Shown here: positions 43,791 to 52,958 of the stretch, piece after piece
How the letters are laid out: every line of letters begins with the position of its first letter
Numbering within the stretch: position 1 is the stretch's first letter
Assembly (NCBI RefSeq): GCF_034008315.1
Contig: NZ_CP125377.1
Coordinates: 2,678,001-2,742,000, forward strand
DNA from: Pseudomonas sp. P8_241
GTDB taxonomy: Bacteria > Pseudomonadota > Gammaproteobacteria > Pseudomonadales > Pseudomonadaceae
DNA: 64,000 bases
Direction: 5' to 3'
Translations under genes and position numbers: made by a program
Notes under the pieces: generated by a model
What the model saw: the letters and a program-made list of their open reading frames with translations, nothing else
Told to the model about the DNA's origin: nothing
Database searches by the model: none

Positions 43791-45188
43791 TCAGGAATCG
43801 AAGCCGATGCCAAAGGCATCGAAGGTCTTGAGCAGCAAGTTGCGGTGACCGTCACGGTCCTCCCGCGCTAATGAACGCTGGGCCAGTTTCACGCCGACGT
43901 AGCGCAAGGGTTCAGGTGGAAAGCGGAACGGTGCCTTGGAGGTCATCAACAGCTCGGTTCGTTCAGTGCGCTCGCCAGCCAACAGGTCGAGCATGTTCAG
44001 CGCGGCGAAGCGACTGGCGGACACGCCTTGCCCGGTGAAGCCCAACGCATAGGCGACGCGGCCCTGGTGCTCGCAACCGGTGAACATCGTGGTGCGTGCC
44101 GAGGTGTCGATGATGCCGCCCCAGGCATGGCTGAAGCGCACATCATGCAGGGCGGGAAAGGTCTGCTGAAACTGTTCGGCCAGCCGCTGGAAGCTTTGCG
44201 GGCGTTGGGTCAGCGCTTCGTCGCGGCGCGCGCCGAAATGGTAGATAGCGTCGTAACCGGCCCAGAGAATCCGGTTGTCGGCGGTTTTGCGCAGGTAGTG
44301 GAACTGGTTGCCGGAATCGGCGATACCGTAGCGCCCGGTCCAGCCGATGGCGGCCAGTTGTGCATCGCTCAGCGGCTCGGTAACCAGTGAGTAGTCGTAG
44401 ACCGGAATCACCGTTGAGGCCAAATGCCCGAGCAACGGCGGGGCGATATTGGTGGCGAGGGCGACTTGTCCAGCGATCACTTCTGCATCGGCAGTGCGCA
44501 AGCGCAGGCCGTCGTTGCCGGCATCCAGTTGCAGCACCGGACTGTTTTCGAACAATTGAATGCCTTGCTCAAGGCAAACCCTGCGCAGTTCAGCGGCCAT
44601 TTTTGCCGGGTTGAGCAGGGCGTAGTTGGGTTCGAACAGACCGGCCGTGTACGCCGGGGAGTCGAGCTTGTGTGTCAGATCGCTGCCTTCGAGCCACTGG
44701 CAATCAATGCCGAAACGGGCGTAGTTGCGTTGCATCGAGCGCAGGCCATCGACCTGCCAGGGCTGGCTGGCGACGTTGAGTTTGCCGTGGCGTTCGAACT
44801 CGACGTTCATGCCGTAGCGTTGCAGGTCGGCAGCCAGTTCATCGAGGTTCTGCCGGCCCAGGCGGATCAGTTGCCCGGCTTCATCGGGCCAGCGCTTGAG
44901 CGCGTTGGACACCCCGTGGGAAATGCTCGGCGCGCAGAAACCACCGTTGCGCCCGCTGGCCTCACCGCCGCAACGCCGTGCCTCGACAATTGCGATACTC
45001 AGCCCGGGGCTGCGTTGGCGCGCCAGCAGGGCGGTCCACAATCCGGTGAATCCACCGCCGACCACCACCAGATCGAACGATACCGACCCGCTGACGGAGG
45101 GCGCGGCGGGCGGCGGTGTCACGGTGTCCTGCCAGAAGGGGTGAGGCAGGGCACGGTCAAGCGCATCGAAACGCGATGGGACATTCAT
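43791..45188 (-). CDS. FAD-dependent amine oxidase (PuuB-like, DAO family)
   Basis: A 465-residue flavoprotein with FAD motif LVVVGGGFTGLWTALLA and the DAO-family block GGEASGRNGGFCAPS. The overall pattern, including RYGIADSGNQFHYLRKT and HAWGGIIDTSARTTMF, is that of gamma-glutamylputrescine oxidases and relatives. It probably oxidises a primary or acylated amine to an aldehyde with H2O2 and ammonia. Co-directional with the small cupin; an upstream stem-loop separates it from the glycosyltransferase gene. Confidence 0.87.
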   Translation of the reverse strand: MNVPSRFDALDRALPHPFWQDTVTPPPAAPSVSGSVSFDLVVVGGGFTGLWTALLARQRSPGLSIAIVEARRCGGEASGRNGGFCAPSISHGVSNALKRWPDEAGQLIRLGRQNLDELAADLQRYGMNVEFERHGKLNVASQPWQVDGLRSMQRNYARFGIDCQWLEGSDLTHKLDSPAYTAGLFEPNYALLNPAKMAAELRRVCLEQGIQLFENSPVLQLDAGNDGLRLRTADAEVIAGQVALATNIAPPLLGHLASTVIPVYDYSLVTEPLSDAQLAAIGWTGRYGIADSGNQFHYLRKTADNRILWAGYDAIYHFGARRDEALTQRPQSFQRLAEQFQQTFPALHDVRFSHAWGGIIDTSARTTMFTGCEHQGRVAYALGFTGQGVSASRFAALNMLDLLAGERTERTELLMTSKAPFRFPPEPLRYVGVKLAQRSLAREDRDGHRNLLLKTFDAFGIGFDS

Positions 45189-45207
45189 GCTGAAACTCCG
45201 GCGGTGT

Positions 45208-45241
45208 GTCGGGCAGCGACGATTGCGTTCGGTTGCCCGAC
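45208..45241 (+). terminator. Terminator-like stem-loop in plus orientation
   Basis: GTCGGGCA and TGCCCGAC form an 8-bp stem around an 18-base loop, followed by GGTTTTTTG on the plus strand. Both neighbouring genes are on the minus strand, so it would stop an antisense transcript rather than theirs. Confidence 0.5.
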
Positions 45242-45259
45242 GGTTTTTTGTTGTTTTGG

Positions 45260-46534
45260 CTAGAGGTCAAGAATGGCGCGCGCGGCAATGTCGGTGCCGC
45301 GTGTTGCCTGCATGCGCTCGCTGAACGATTTGAGGCGTTGTTTCATCGGTTGGTCGCTCAGCAGCTGTTCGAGGGCGGCGGGCAGTGCGGCCAAGGGATC
45401 GGCGAACCGTGGAAGATAGCGACCGACGCCGACTTCCCCGGCGCGGGCGGCGTTGTCGTGGCCGTCCCAGCAATAGGGAATGATCAGCGACGGCAAACCG
45501 AAATACAGCGCCTCGCAGAAGCTGTTGTTGCCCCCGTGATGAATGAACACATCGCACTCCTTGAGCACTGCCGGTTGGGCAAACCAGCTGTCGAGGTACA
45601 CGTTGTCCGGCACGGTGGTGTACATGTCGCGGTAGGCGCCGACGTTGACCAGGAAACGGTATGGCAAGGTTTCGATTGTGTTGATCAGGCGCTTCATCAT
45701 CCCGGTATCGGCGGCGCCGAGGCTGCCGAAGCTGAGATAAATCAGCGGCGCGTCGTTGTACCGTGGAAAGTCCGGGACGATGTAGGGCGCTTCTCGTCGT
45801 ACGCAACCATCGAGGTAGACGTATCGCTGCGGATCGAGCGGTTGCTGGCGTGCATAGCGTACTGGCGTCGGTGACAGCAGCAGGTTGAGCCATGGCGAGT
45901 CAGTGAGGAACTGTCCCGCAGGACAGGGCGCCGTATTGTTGCTCAGGAGAAAATGCGAAAAGCGTTCATGGGCCGGCGCGACAGCCTTGAGATATTGCTC
46001 GGTGTAGCGTTCGCAGGCTGCGGTGTCACGGGTCAGGCAGCCGGACAGGTACGGCGGAACGTTGGCATCCGGCAGTTCGGTTTCGGCGCAGGACACCACG
46101 CGCACCCAAGGGCAACCCGCGTTGGCGATGGCCGGGAACATCACCACGTTGTCGAGCACGATGACGTCCGGTTTCAGGCGGCTGAGCAACTGCTGCAAGG
46201 GTTTTTCCGCTTCGATCGCGGTGTCGATGATCGCTTCCCAGGCCGGCGCGACATAGCTGTCGATCTGCGCCAATGGGGTCTGGTCGAAGTAGGGAATGCT
46301 GCGTTCGATGAAGCGCTCCCAGTAATGCTGATGTTCCGCCGCCGACAATGGGCTCACTTGTGGAATCGGGTATTCGTCGAAACCGTATTCGGCGAACAGC
46401 CCCTGAAAATGCTCGTGGCAGATGAACACCGGCCTGGCGCCCAGCTCACGCAGCGACTGAGCGATACCAATGCAGTTCAGGGCCGCGCCGAAACTGGCTT
46501 CCGGAAACAGGGCGATCAGTTTTTGTTTTTGCAT
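45260..46534 (-). CDS. GT1-fold glycosyltransferase, copy 1
   Basis: A 424-residue GT-B fold protein of the macrolide/UDP-glucosyltransferase type (COG1819-like). The C-terminal nucleotide-sugar site is well kept: VFIHHGGNNSFCEALYFGLP and WDGHDNAARAGEVG, the counterpart of HCGxNSxxE...DQxxNA. The N-terminal loop reads LFPEASFGAALNCIGIAQ, with Ala where the catalytic His of GHxxP normally stands. It is a paralogue of the protein at 51675-52958. Acceptor unknown. It lies downstream of a GntR regulator gene on the same strand. Confidence 0.83.
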   Translation of the reverse strand: MQKQKLIALFPEASFGAALNCIGIAQSLRELGARPVFICHEHFQGLFAEYGFDEYPIPQVSPLSAAEHQHYWERFIERSIPYFDQTPLAQIDSYVAPAWEAIIDTAIEAEKPLQQLLSRLKPDVIVLDNVVMFPAIANAGCPWVRVVSCAETELPDANVPPYLSGCLTRDTAACERYTEQYLKAVAPAHERFSHFLLSNNTAPCPAGQFLTDSPWLNLLLSPTPVRYARQQPLDPQRYVYLDGCVRREAPYIVPDFPRYNDAPLIYLSFGSLGAADTGMMKRLINTIETLPYRFLVNVGAYRDMYTTVPDNVYLDSWFAQPAVLKECDVFIHHGGNNSFCEALYFGLPSLIIPYCWDGHDNAARAGEVGVGRYLPRFADPLAALPAALEQLLSDQPMKQRLKSFSERMQATRGTDIAARAILDL

Positions 46535-46634
46535 GGCGAGGGACTGTCCATGGCGGGTCAGACCCGCCGCTCCTGAAGGTGTTTTGGATGCTGTCTTATT
46601 TTCAAAAAAAAATCATCATGTTTTTACGAGGTGC

Positions 46635-47567
46635 TTAACGGCGCCCCAAATGATGACTTTGCGGGATGCCACGGTTGGCGGTTTGCGGGCGTTGCGCGGC
46701 GCTCAGGCGCAGGTGCAGGCGCAGCAGGTCGGCGGCGATCTCCATCTGCCCGCGCTCGATGTGCGCGATGATTTGCAGGTGCTCGCGCAGGGCTTCCTGC
46801 AGGCGGTGCACGCTGACCGAGGGCAGCAAATTCGGCAGGCGCCGCAGGCTTTGATGCTGGAGCAGAGCGTCGCTGATGAAGCGGTTGCCGCAGCTCTGGG
46901 CCAACAGTTCGTGGAAGCTGATGTCCAGCTCGCGAAATTGCTGGATGTCGAAATCTTCTACGGGGCTGGCGAGCAGGCTTTGCGAGGCACTGCGCAACAG
47001 GCTCAGGCGTTGCGGGTCGGCAGTGAAGCTTGGGCTGAGCAGCGCTTCGGGCTCCAGAATCAAGCGGAATTTCAGGCTTTCCTCAAGGGCGGCCAGGCTG
47101 TTCAGCGACGGGCGAAACAGCCAGGACTGGCCGGGGCCGCGCTCGATGGCCTGGCTTTCGCTCAATTGCTGGAGGGCTTTTTGCGCCGCTGGCCGGCCGA
47201 TGTCGTAGCGGCGCATCAGTTCGCTGATGCTGATGCTGTCACCCAGCCGTCCGGCCATGCGATCACGCAATACCGAGGCGGCCAGTTCTTCTTCTGCGGC
47301 TTGTGGCAGGGTCGCGTTGAATGCCTGGCCTGTCGGGGAGGTCAGCAATCGGTAGCCCTTGCCGGCTTCGTGGCTCAGCAGGTTTTCTTCCAGCAGCACT
47401 TTCAGTGCGCCGCGAATCAGTGTGCGCGAGACCTGAAAAGTGCGGGCCAGGGCCTGCTCGGCCACCGGGTCCCCGGCAACCAGTCCGCTTTCCTGAGTGT
47501 GTTCGAGGATACGGCGGGCCAGTTCCAGGTGATTGGTGCGCGGTTTTTTTTCGGCTGTCGTGCTCAA
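46635..47567 (-). CDS. GntR-family regulator with tandem winged-helix domains
   Basis: A 310-residue regulator. Residues about 12-75 form a GntR winged helix (AEQALARTFQVSRTLIRGAL, EENLLSHEAGKGYRLL). A second similar winged-helix block follows at about 92-155 (SISELMRRYDIGRPAAQKAL, SQAIERGPGQSWLF). Residues 165-290 look like an FCD ligand domain. It is divergent from the ABC-uptake operon with a 201-bp gap and probably controls it. The tandem HTH is unusual for an FCD regulator of this size. Confidence 0.83.
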   Translation of the reverse strand: MSTTAEKKPRTNHLELARRILEHTQESGLVAGDPVAEQALARTFQVSRTLIRGALKVLLEENLLSHEAGKGYRLLTSPTGQAFNATLPQAAEEELAASVLRDRMAGRLGDSISISELMRRYDIGRPAAQKALQQLSESQAIERGPGQSWLFRPSLNSLAALEESLKFRLILEPEALLSPSFTADPQRLSLLRSASQSLLASPVEDFDIQQFRELDISFHELLAQSCGNRFISDALLQHQSLRRLPNLLPSVSVHRLQEALREHLQIIAHIERGQMEIAADLLRLHLRLSAAQRPQTANRGIPQSHHLGRR

Positions 47568-47768
47568 GCGTCTTTTCTCGTGGTGATCCGCTGTCGGGCT
47601 CAGGTGCTCATCTTATGCCATGCGCCGGCCCATCGTCAGGCTGGAAGAAATGCGTTGACATCTTTTGATACTGGTCCTAATTTCTAAAAAAAAACACAAG
47701 CAATCGTTTCTCGTTTTGCCGTACTGCCTTCGAACACAACAAAACAAACAATCGTCGGGTGAGTATTT
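47568..47768. promoter_or_regulatory. Divergent promoter region of GntR gene and ABC operon
   Basis: A 201-bp spacer between divergent genes. An AT-rich block at about 47660-47700, including TTTTGATACTGGTCCTAAT and a run of nine A residues, is the likely promoter/operator core. I cannot define the operator arms with confidence. Confidence 0.45.
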
Positions 47769-48824
47769 ATGAGCAAGCTGAATGATCTTCTGTGCGCAGG
47801 ATTGGCCGTTTCCCTGGCGATCGCTTCACAGGCTGCAAGTGCGAAAGACATGGTGATCTCCATCTGGGACGGCTACATGGCCCCGGATGCGCTGGAGAAG
47901 TTCAAGGTGGCCAGCGGTGTGGACGTCGACAAGGCGCTGCACGCCACCAACGAAGAAATCATGGGCAAGCTCATGGCGTCCGGCGGTGAAGGGTATGACG
48001 TGGTGTTCGTCTCCTCGCCCTTCGCCGAAGTCCTGCACAAGCAGGGGCTGCTGGCGGACATCGATCCGGTCAAAGTGCCCAACCTGAAAAACCTCTATCC
48101 CGAAGCCACCCAGCTGGAATACGACGCCGGCAACCATTTCTCGGTGCCCTACACCTGGGGCACGACCGGTATTTGCTATCGCTCCGACAAGGTGACACCG
48201 GCACCACAAAGCTGGAACGAGCTGCTTAATCCGAGCGATGCGCTCAAGGGCAAGGTGACGATGCTGGCTACCGACCGCTGGATGCTCGGCGCCGGTTTCC
48301 TCGCCAAGGGCTGGTCGGTCAACGACAGTGACCCGGCGCAGATCGCCGCCGTTCGCGATCAACTGATCGCCACCAAGAAACGCATCCTGTCCTTCGACGA
48401 CACCACCTTCTACTCCAAGCTCGCATCCGGCGAATCGCTGATGGCCCACGCCTGGGACGGCTGGTGCAACTACGGCACCCAGGCCAACGCGGCGATCAAG
48501 TTCGTGGTGCCCAAGGAAGGTTCCGATCTGTGGGTAGACACCATGGTGGTGCTCAAAAGTTCGAAGCACCAGGAAGAGGCCTTCAAGTTCATCAACTTCA
48601 TGCTGGCCAAGGAAAACCACGTATGGGTTGCTGAAAACATCCTCTACAAAATCCCCAACCAGGCCGCAATGGCCGGGTTGTCCGCTGACCTGCTCAAGCA
48701 ATACCCCAACCTGACCATGACGCCGAGCGAGCTGGTGAAGATGGAGCAATTGCGCGATCTGGGCGGCACCACGCAAAAGGCCTACACCCGCGCCGTGACC
48801 GAAATCATGGCGGCGCAGAACTAA
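47769..48824 (+). CDS. Polyamine-type ABC substrate-binding protein
   Basis: A 351-residue PotD/PotF-like periplasmic protein; signal peptide cut near QAASAKD. Mature blocks: LVISIWDGYMAPDALEKF-like start, GYDVVFVSSPFAEVL, YTWGTTGICYRSDKV, and LASGESLMAHAWDGWCNYG. First gene of a five-gene operon with two permeases, an ATPase and a glycosyltransferase. Known relatives bind putrescine, spermidine or other cationic amines; the actual ligand may be a derivative, given the odd companions. Confidence 0.88.
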   Translation: MSKLNDLLCAGLAVSLAIASQAASAKDMVISIWDGYMAPDALEKFKVASGVDVDKALHATNEEIMGKLMASGGEGYDVVFVSSPFAEVLHKQGLLADIDPVKVPNLKNLYPEATQLEYDAGNHFSVPYTWGTTGICYRSDKVTPAPQSWNELLNPSDALKGKVTMLATDRWMLGAGFLAKGWSVNDSDPAQIAAVRDQLIATKKRILSFDDTTFYSKLASGESLMAHAWDGWCNYGTQANAAIKFVVPKEGSDLWVDTMVVLKSSKHQEEAFKFINFMLAKENHVWVAENILYKIPNQAAMAGLSADLLKQYPNLTMTPSELVKMEQLRDLGGTTQKAYTRAVTEIMAAQN

Positions 48825-48906
48825 CGCCGCATCGATCCGGGGCCTGCCCGGCAGGTCCCGCCACGTTCGCAAGCCGCCTCTGTCCCGAGGCGGGAGGATA
48901 GGGTTA

Positions 48907-49767
48907 ATGAGTGCTTTGCATGCTGACAGGCGGCTGTCGGCCTGGCTTCTTGCGCCCGGCTTCGGCTGGCTGCTGATGTTTCTGGTGGTGCCCTGTTTGC
49001 TGGTGCTGGTCTACAGCTTCGTCGAACGCGGTGCGTATGGCGGCATTGATTGGTTGTTTACCTGGGAAAACTACCAGCGCGCCTTCGATCCGCTGTACCT
49101 GGGCATCTTGCTCAAGTCGGCAAAAATCGCCGGGCTGGCCACGCTGTTTGCGGTGCTGATCGGCTACCCGGCCGCCTATGCGATTGCCCGTGCGCCACGG
49201 CGGCGTCAGGCGGTGTATCTGTTTCTGGTGATGCTGCCGTTCTGGAGCAACTACCTGATCCGCACTTACGCCTGGATCGTCCTGCTCAATCGCGAAGGCC
49301 TGATCAACCGCCTGTTGCAACTGCTCGGCTACAGCGGCGAACCCATCAGTTTGCTGTACACCGAATCGGCCGTGGTACTCGGGTTGGTCTACAACTACAT
49401 CCCCTTTGTGATCCTGGCGATTTTCTCCTCGCTGTCGCGCATCAACAACGAACTCTGGGACGCCTCCAGAGACCTCGGCGCTTCGGGCTGGATGACGTTC
49501 CGCCGGATCATTCTGCCGTTGAGCGTTCCCGGCATCGCCGCAGGCTCGGTGTTTGTCTTTGTGCTGAGTATCGGCAACTTCATCACCGCTGACCTGTTGG
49601 GTGGCAAACAGGTGCAGATGGTCGGCAACCTGATCTACTCGCAGTTCCTCACCGCGCGGGACTGGCCGTTCGGTGCGGCGCTGAGCTTCTTCCTGATCGC
49701 GATCATGCTGGTGCTGTTGTTCATCCAGGCACTGGTGGCGCGCCGTGCAGAAGGGGCACGCTCATGA
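48907..49767 (+). CDS. ABC transporter permease (PotB/PotH-like)
   Basis: A 286-residue inner-membrane permease with six hydrophobic helices and the binding-protein-dependent transport motif DASRDLGASGWMTFRRIILP (EAA loop that contacts the ATPase). It lies 82 bp after the binding-protein gene and overlaps the next permease by ATGA. Confidence 0.9.
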   Translation: MSALHADRRLSAWLLAPGFGWLLMFLVVPCLLVLVYSFVERGAYGGIDWLFTWENYQRAFDPLYLGILLKSAKIAGLATLFAVLIGYPAAYAIARAPRRRQAVYLFLVMLPFWSNYLIRTYAWIVLLNREGLINRLLQLLGYSGEPISLLYTESAVVLGLVYNYIPFVILAIFSSLSRINNELWDASRDLGASGWMTFRRIILPLSVPGIAAGSVFVFVLSIGNFITADLLGGKQVQMVGNLIYSQFLTARDWPFGAALSFFLIAIMLVLLFIQALVARRAEGARS

Positions 49768-50570
49768 GCCAGTCACGTTCGGTCAGCGGCGCCGTACTGA
49801 GTTCGCACCTGGGCCTGGTGTACGCCTTCCTTTATATACCGATCCTGGTGTTGATCCTGTTGTCGTTCAACAAGTCCGGATTGCCGACCGCCTGGGGCGG
49901 CGTATCGCTGAAGTGGTACGCGGCACTGGCGCACAACACGGCAATCCTGTCGGCGGCGCTCAATACCCTGATCGTGGCGCTGTCGGCGACCTTCATTGCC
50001 TGTGTGCTCGGGACGTTCCTGGCGCTGGGCATCGAGTTGCGCCGCAAGGACAGCCACAAGGGGCAGGTGGTCGACACCCTGCTGATGGCGCCGATGATCA
50101 TTCCCGACATCGTGCTGGCGATTGCGCTGCTGAGCTTTTTCAACCTGCTCAAGGTCGGTCTGGGCCTGCACTCGATCATCATCAGCCACGCGGTGTTCAA
50201 CATCGCCTTCGTGTGCGCCGTGGTGCGCACGCGGCTCAAGCACTTCGACTACTCGATCCTCGAAGCCTCGATCGACCTCGGCGCGAGCTGGTTCACCACG
50301 TTCCGCCGGGTGCTGTTGCCGGTGATTTTTCCCGGTGTGCTGGCTGGTGGATTGCTCTCGTTCACCCTGTCGGTGGACGAATTCATCATCGCCTTTTTCA
50401 ACTCCGGCTCCGGCCAGGCGTCGACGACTTTGCCCATGCAGATCTACGCCATGATCCGCTTCGGCGTCACCCCGGAAATCAACGCTCTGGCGACGCTGGT
50501 GATGCTGGTCAGCATCACCGCGCTGCTGGCTTCGCAGCGTCTCAACAAGGCTCCTCGCACCCATGAATAA
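49764..50570 (+). CDS. ABC transporter permease (PotC/PotI-like)
   Basis: A 268-residue second permease with six hydrophobic helices and the EAA loop EASIDLGASWFTTFRRVLLP. It pairs with the preceding permease to make the translocation pore. Overlaps the ATPase gene by 8 bases. Confidence 0.9.
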   Translation: MSQSRSVSGAVLSSHLGLVYAFLYIPILVLILLSFNKSGLPTAWGGVSLKWYAALAHNTAILSAALNTLIVALSATFIACVLGTFLALGIELRRKDSHKGQVVDTLLMAPMIIPDIVLAIALLSFFNLLKVGLGLHSIIISHAVFNIAFVCAVVRTRLKHFDYSILEASIDLGASWFTTFRRVLLPVIFPGVLAGGLLSFTLSVDEFIIAFFNSGSGQASTTLPMQIYAMIRFGVTPEINALATLVMLVSITALLASQRLNKAPRTHE

Positions 50571-51642
50571 TTCTTCTGCGGTACTGATCCTGGACAAGGT
50601 CAGCAAGTCTTATGGCAACGGTCTGGCGGTCGACGAGGTGTCACTGAGCATCCGCGAGAACGAGTTTTTCGCGCTGCTCGGTCCGTCCGGCTGCGGCAAA
50701 ACCACGCTGTTGCGCATGCTCGCCGGTTTCGAGACCCCCAGCGGTGGCTGCATTTATCTGGATGGCAACGACATCTCGCCACTGCCGCCGAACAAGCGTC
50801 CGTTGAACCTGATGTTTCAGTCCTATGCGCTGTTTCCCAACATGACCGTGCGCAAGAACATCGCCTACGGTCTGGAAATGGAGCGCCTGCCGGAAAGCGA
50901 AATCCGCCGTCGTGTCGATGAAGTGCTGAGCACCGCGCAACTGGGTGAGCTGGCCGAGCGCAAGCCCGATCAGCTTTCCGGTGGCCAGCGCCAGCGGGTG
51001 GCGCTGGCGCGGGCATTGGTCAAACGTCCGCGTGTGTTGCTGCTCGACGAGCCGTTGGGCGCACTCGACAAAAAACTGCGGGAAAAAATGCAGCTGGAAC
51101 TCAAGCGCCTGCAACACGAGAGCGGCATCACCTTCATCATCGTCACCCACGACCAGGAAGAAGCCCTGGTGATGTCCGACCGCATGGCGGTGCTCGACGG
51201 CGGCAAGGTCTGCCAGTGCGGTAGCCCGACCGAGCTTTACGAAAACCCCAACAGCCGCTTCGTGGCCAACTTCATCGGCGTCAGCAACCTGCTCGAAGGT
51301 GTGCGCTCGGGTCAGCACTCGGTGCGGGTCAATGGTCAGGAACTGAAGGTAGACACCGACGCACCGCTGGTAAGCGGCCAGGCAGTCGCCGTGGTGGTGC
51401 GCCCGGAACGCCTGCAAGTGCTGACGGAGCAGGGCGGCGAATGCGCCAACCAGGTCAGCGGCAAGATCGTCGAAGTCGCCTACCACGGCCTCGACACCAA
51501 CCTGCATGTACTGACACCGCTCAGCGACAAACCGCTGATCGTGCGTGTGCCGTCCTCTCAGTTTGAATTCGCCCATTTTGCAATCGACACGACCATCCGG
51601 CTGGGCTGGCAGGCCCGGCATGCCCGCGTATTGACGCGCTGA
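50563..51642 (+). CDS. ABC transporter ATPase (PotA/PotG-like)
   Basis: A 359-residue ATPase with Walker A GPSGCGKTTLLRM, signature LSGGQRQRVALARA, Walker B LLLDEPLGALD and switch His (VTHDQEE). A C-terminal TOBE domain (about residues 280-355) follows, as in polyamine importers. It powers import through the two adjacent permeases, possibly serving both binding proteins of the region. Confidence 0.93.
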   Translation: MNNSSAVLILDKVSKSYGNGLAVDEVSLSIRENEFFALLGPSGCGKTTLLRMLAGFETPSGGCIYLDGNDISPLPPNKRPLNLMFQSYALFPNMTVRKNIAYGLEMERLPESEIRRRVDEVLSTAQLGELAERKPDQLSGGQRQRVALARALVKRPRVLLLDEPLGALDKKLREKMQLELKRLQHESGITFIIVTHDQEEALVMSDRMAVLDGGKVCQCGSPTELYENPNSRFVANFIGVSNLLEGVRSGQHSVRVNGQELKVDTDAPLVSGQAVAVVVRPERLQVLTEQGGECANQVSGKIVEVAYHGLDTNLHVLTPLSDKPLIVRVPSSQFEFAHFAIDTTIRLGWQARHARVLTR

Positions 51643-51674
51643 ACAATAAAAAGACCCGGCAGGAGTAGCACTCG

Positions 51675-52958
51675 ATGAAACAGAAAGTGATCGCATTCTT
51701 CCCCGAAGCCGCCTATGGCCCGGCGCTCAATTCAGTCGGCATCGCCCAGGCCTGTGAAGCCCTGGGCCACAAAGCGGTGTTCCTCACCGACCCGGGCATG
51801 AGCGGTGTGTACGCCGGTTATGGTTTTGAGGAGCACATGGTGAACATGTCGGCACCCATGCCGGCCGAAGAAATGGCCCGCTACTGGGTGGATTTCATCA
51901 ACGGGCACATTCCGAACTTCCGCAAGTCACCGTTGGCGCAGATCGACAACTACGTCAAGGAATGCTGGGCGGCCATCGTTGAAACCGCGAAGTGGGCGCA
52001 AAAGGATCTGCCTGCGGTGCTGGACAAGGTCAAGCCCGACCTGATCTGCGTCGACAACGTGATCCTGTTCCCCGCGATCAAGCAGTACGGCAAACCGTGG
52101 GTGCGGATCATTTCCTGCTCGGAAAACGAGATCGAAGACCCGGATATCCCGCCGCACCTGTCGGGTATGAGCATCGACGACAAGGTCGGTCAGGCGCAAT
52201 TTCGCCAGCGCTTTGAAGAGGTGATCGAGCCGATTCACGAGGACTTCAACCAGTTCCTGCAAGCCCATGGAGAGGCGCCGTATCCGCTGGGTACGTTCTT
52301 CGAAGCTTCGCCGTTCATGAACCTGCTGTTGTACCCGGACGCGGTCAAGTTCGACCGGCGTCATCCGCTGCCGGCCGAACGTTTCCATTACCTGCAAGGT
52401 TGCGTGCGTCACGACACGCCGTATGAGATTCCGCAGTTCCACGTGCATAACGACAAGCCGTTGCTGTATGCGAGTTTCGGCAGCCTCGGTTCCGGCGATG
52501 TCGATTTGCTCAAGCGCCTGATCGAGGCGGTGGGCAAGCTGCCTTACCGGGCGCTGTTCAATGTCGGCGAACACCTCGACGAATACCCGGACCTGCCGGA
52601 CAACGTGCAGATTTCCAACTGGTTCCCGCAACCGTCGGTGATTGCCCAGGTCGATGCGGTGATCCACCACGGCGGCAACAACAGCTTCACCGAGTGCCTG
52701 TTCTTCGGCAAACCGGCGATTGTCATGTCCTACGTGTGGGACGGCCACGACAACGCCATGCGCGCCGAAGAAAGCGGCCACGGCTTCAAGCTCGACCGCT
52801 ATGAGTGGAGCGAAGAACAGCTCGCGGAAAAACTCCACGCCTGCCTCAACGACGAGGCGATGCGCCAACGCCTGCAGCGCACCAGCGCGCAAATGCAATC
52901 ACGCAAGGGGCCGCAAGACGCGGCCGCGATTCTCGACAAGGTGCTCAACGATGCCTGA
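51675..52958 (+). CDS. GT1-fold glycosyltransferase, copy 2
   Basis: A 427-residue GT-B protein paralogous to the gene at 45260-46534 across its length. The donor site is VIHHGGNNSFTECLFFG followed by WDGHDNAMRAEESG. The N-terminal loop is FFPEAAYGPALNSVGIAQ, with Pro in place of the usual catalytic His. It follows the ABC ATPase gene by 32 bp and overlaps the next cupin by 8 bases, so it belongs to the uptake operon. It might glycosylate an imported amine or an intermediate; alternatively it may be a catalytically altered sugar-binding protein. Confidence 0.83.
   Translation: MKQKVIAFFPEAAYGPALNSVGIAQACEALGHKAVFLTDPGMSGVYAGYGFEEHMVNMSAPMPAEEMARYWVDFINGHIPNFRKSPLAQIDNYVKECWAAIVETAKWAQKDLPAVLDKVKPDLICVDNVILFPAIKQYGKPWVRIISCSENEIEDPDIPPHLSGMSIDDKVGQAQFRQRFEEVIEPIHEDFNQFLQAHGEAPYPLGTFFEASPFMNLLLYPDAVKFDRRHPLPAERFHYLQGCVRHDTPYEIPQFHVHNDKPLLYASFGSLGSGDVDLLKRLIEAVGKLPYRALFNVGEHLDEYPDLPDNVQISNWFPQPSVIAQVDAVIHHGGNNSFTECLFFGKPAIVMSYVWDGHDNAMRAEESGHGFKLDRYEWSEEQLAEKLHACLNDEAMRQRLQRTSAQMQSRKGPQDAAAILDKVLNDA

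Noticed and set aside
45260..46534. Macrolide-inactivating glycosyltransferase (antibiotic resistance)
   Set aside because: The GT1 fold is similar but the catalytic His is missing and the neighbours are amine uptake and catabolism genes, so resistance is not supported.
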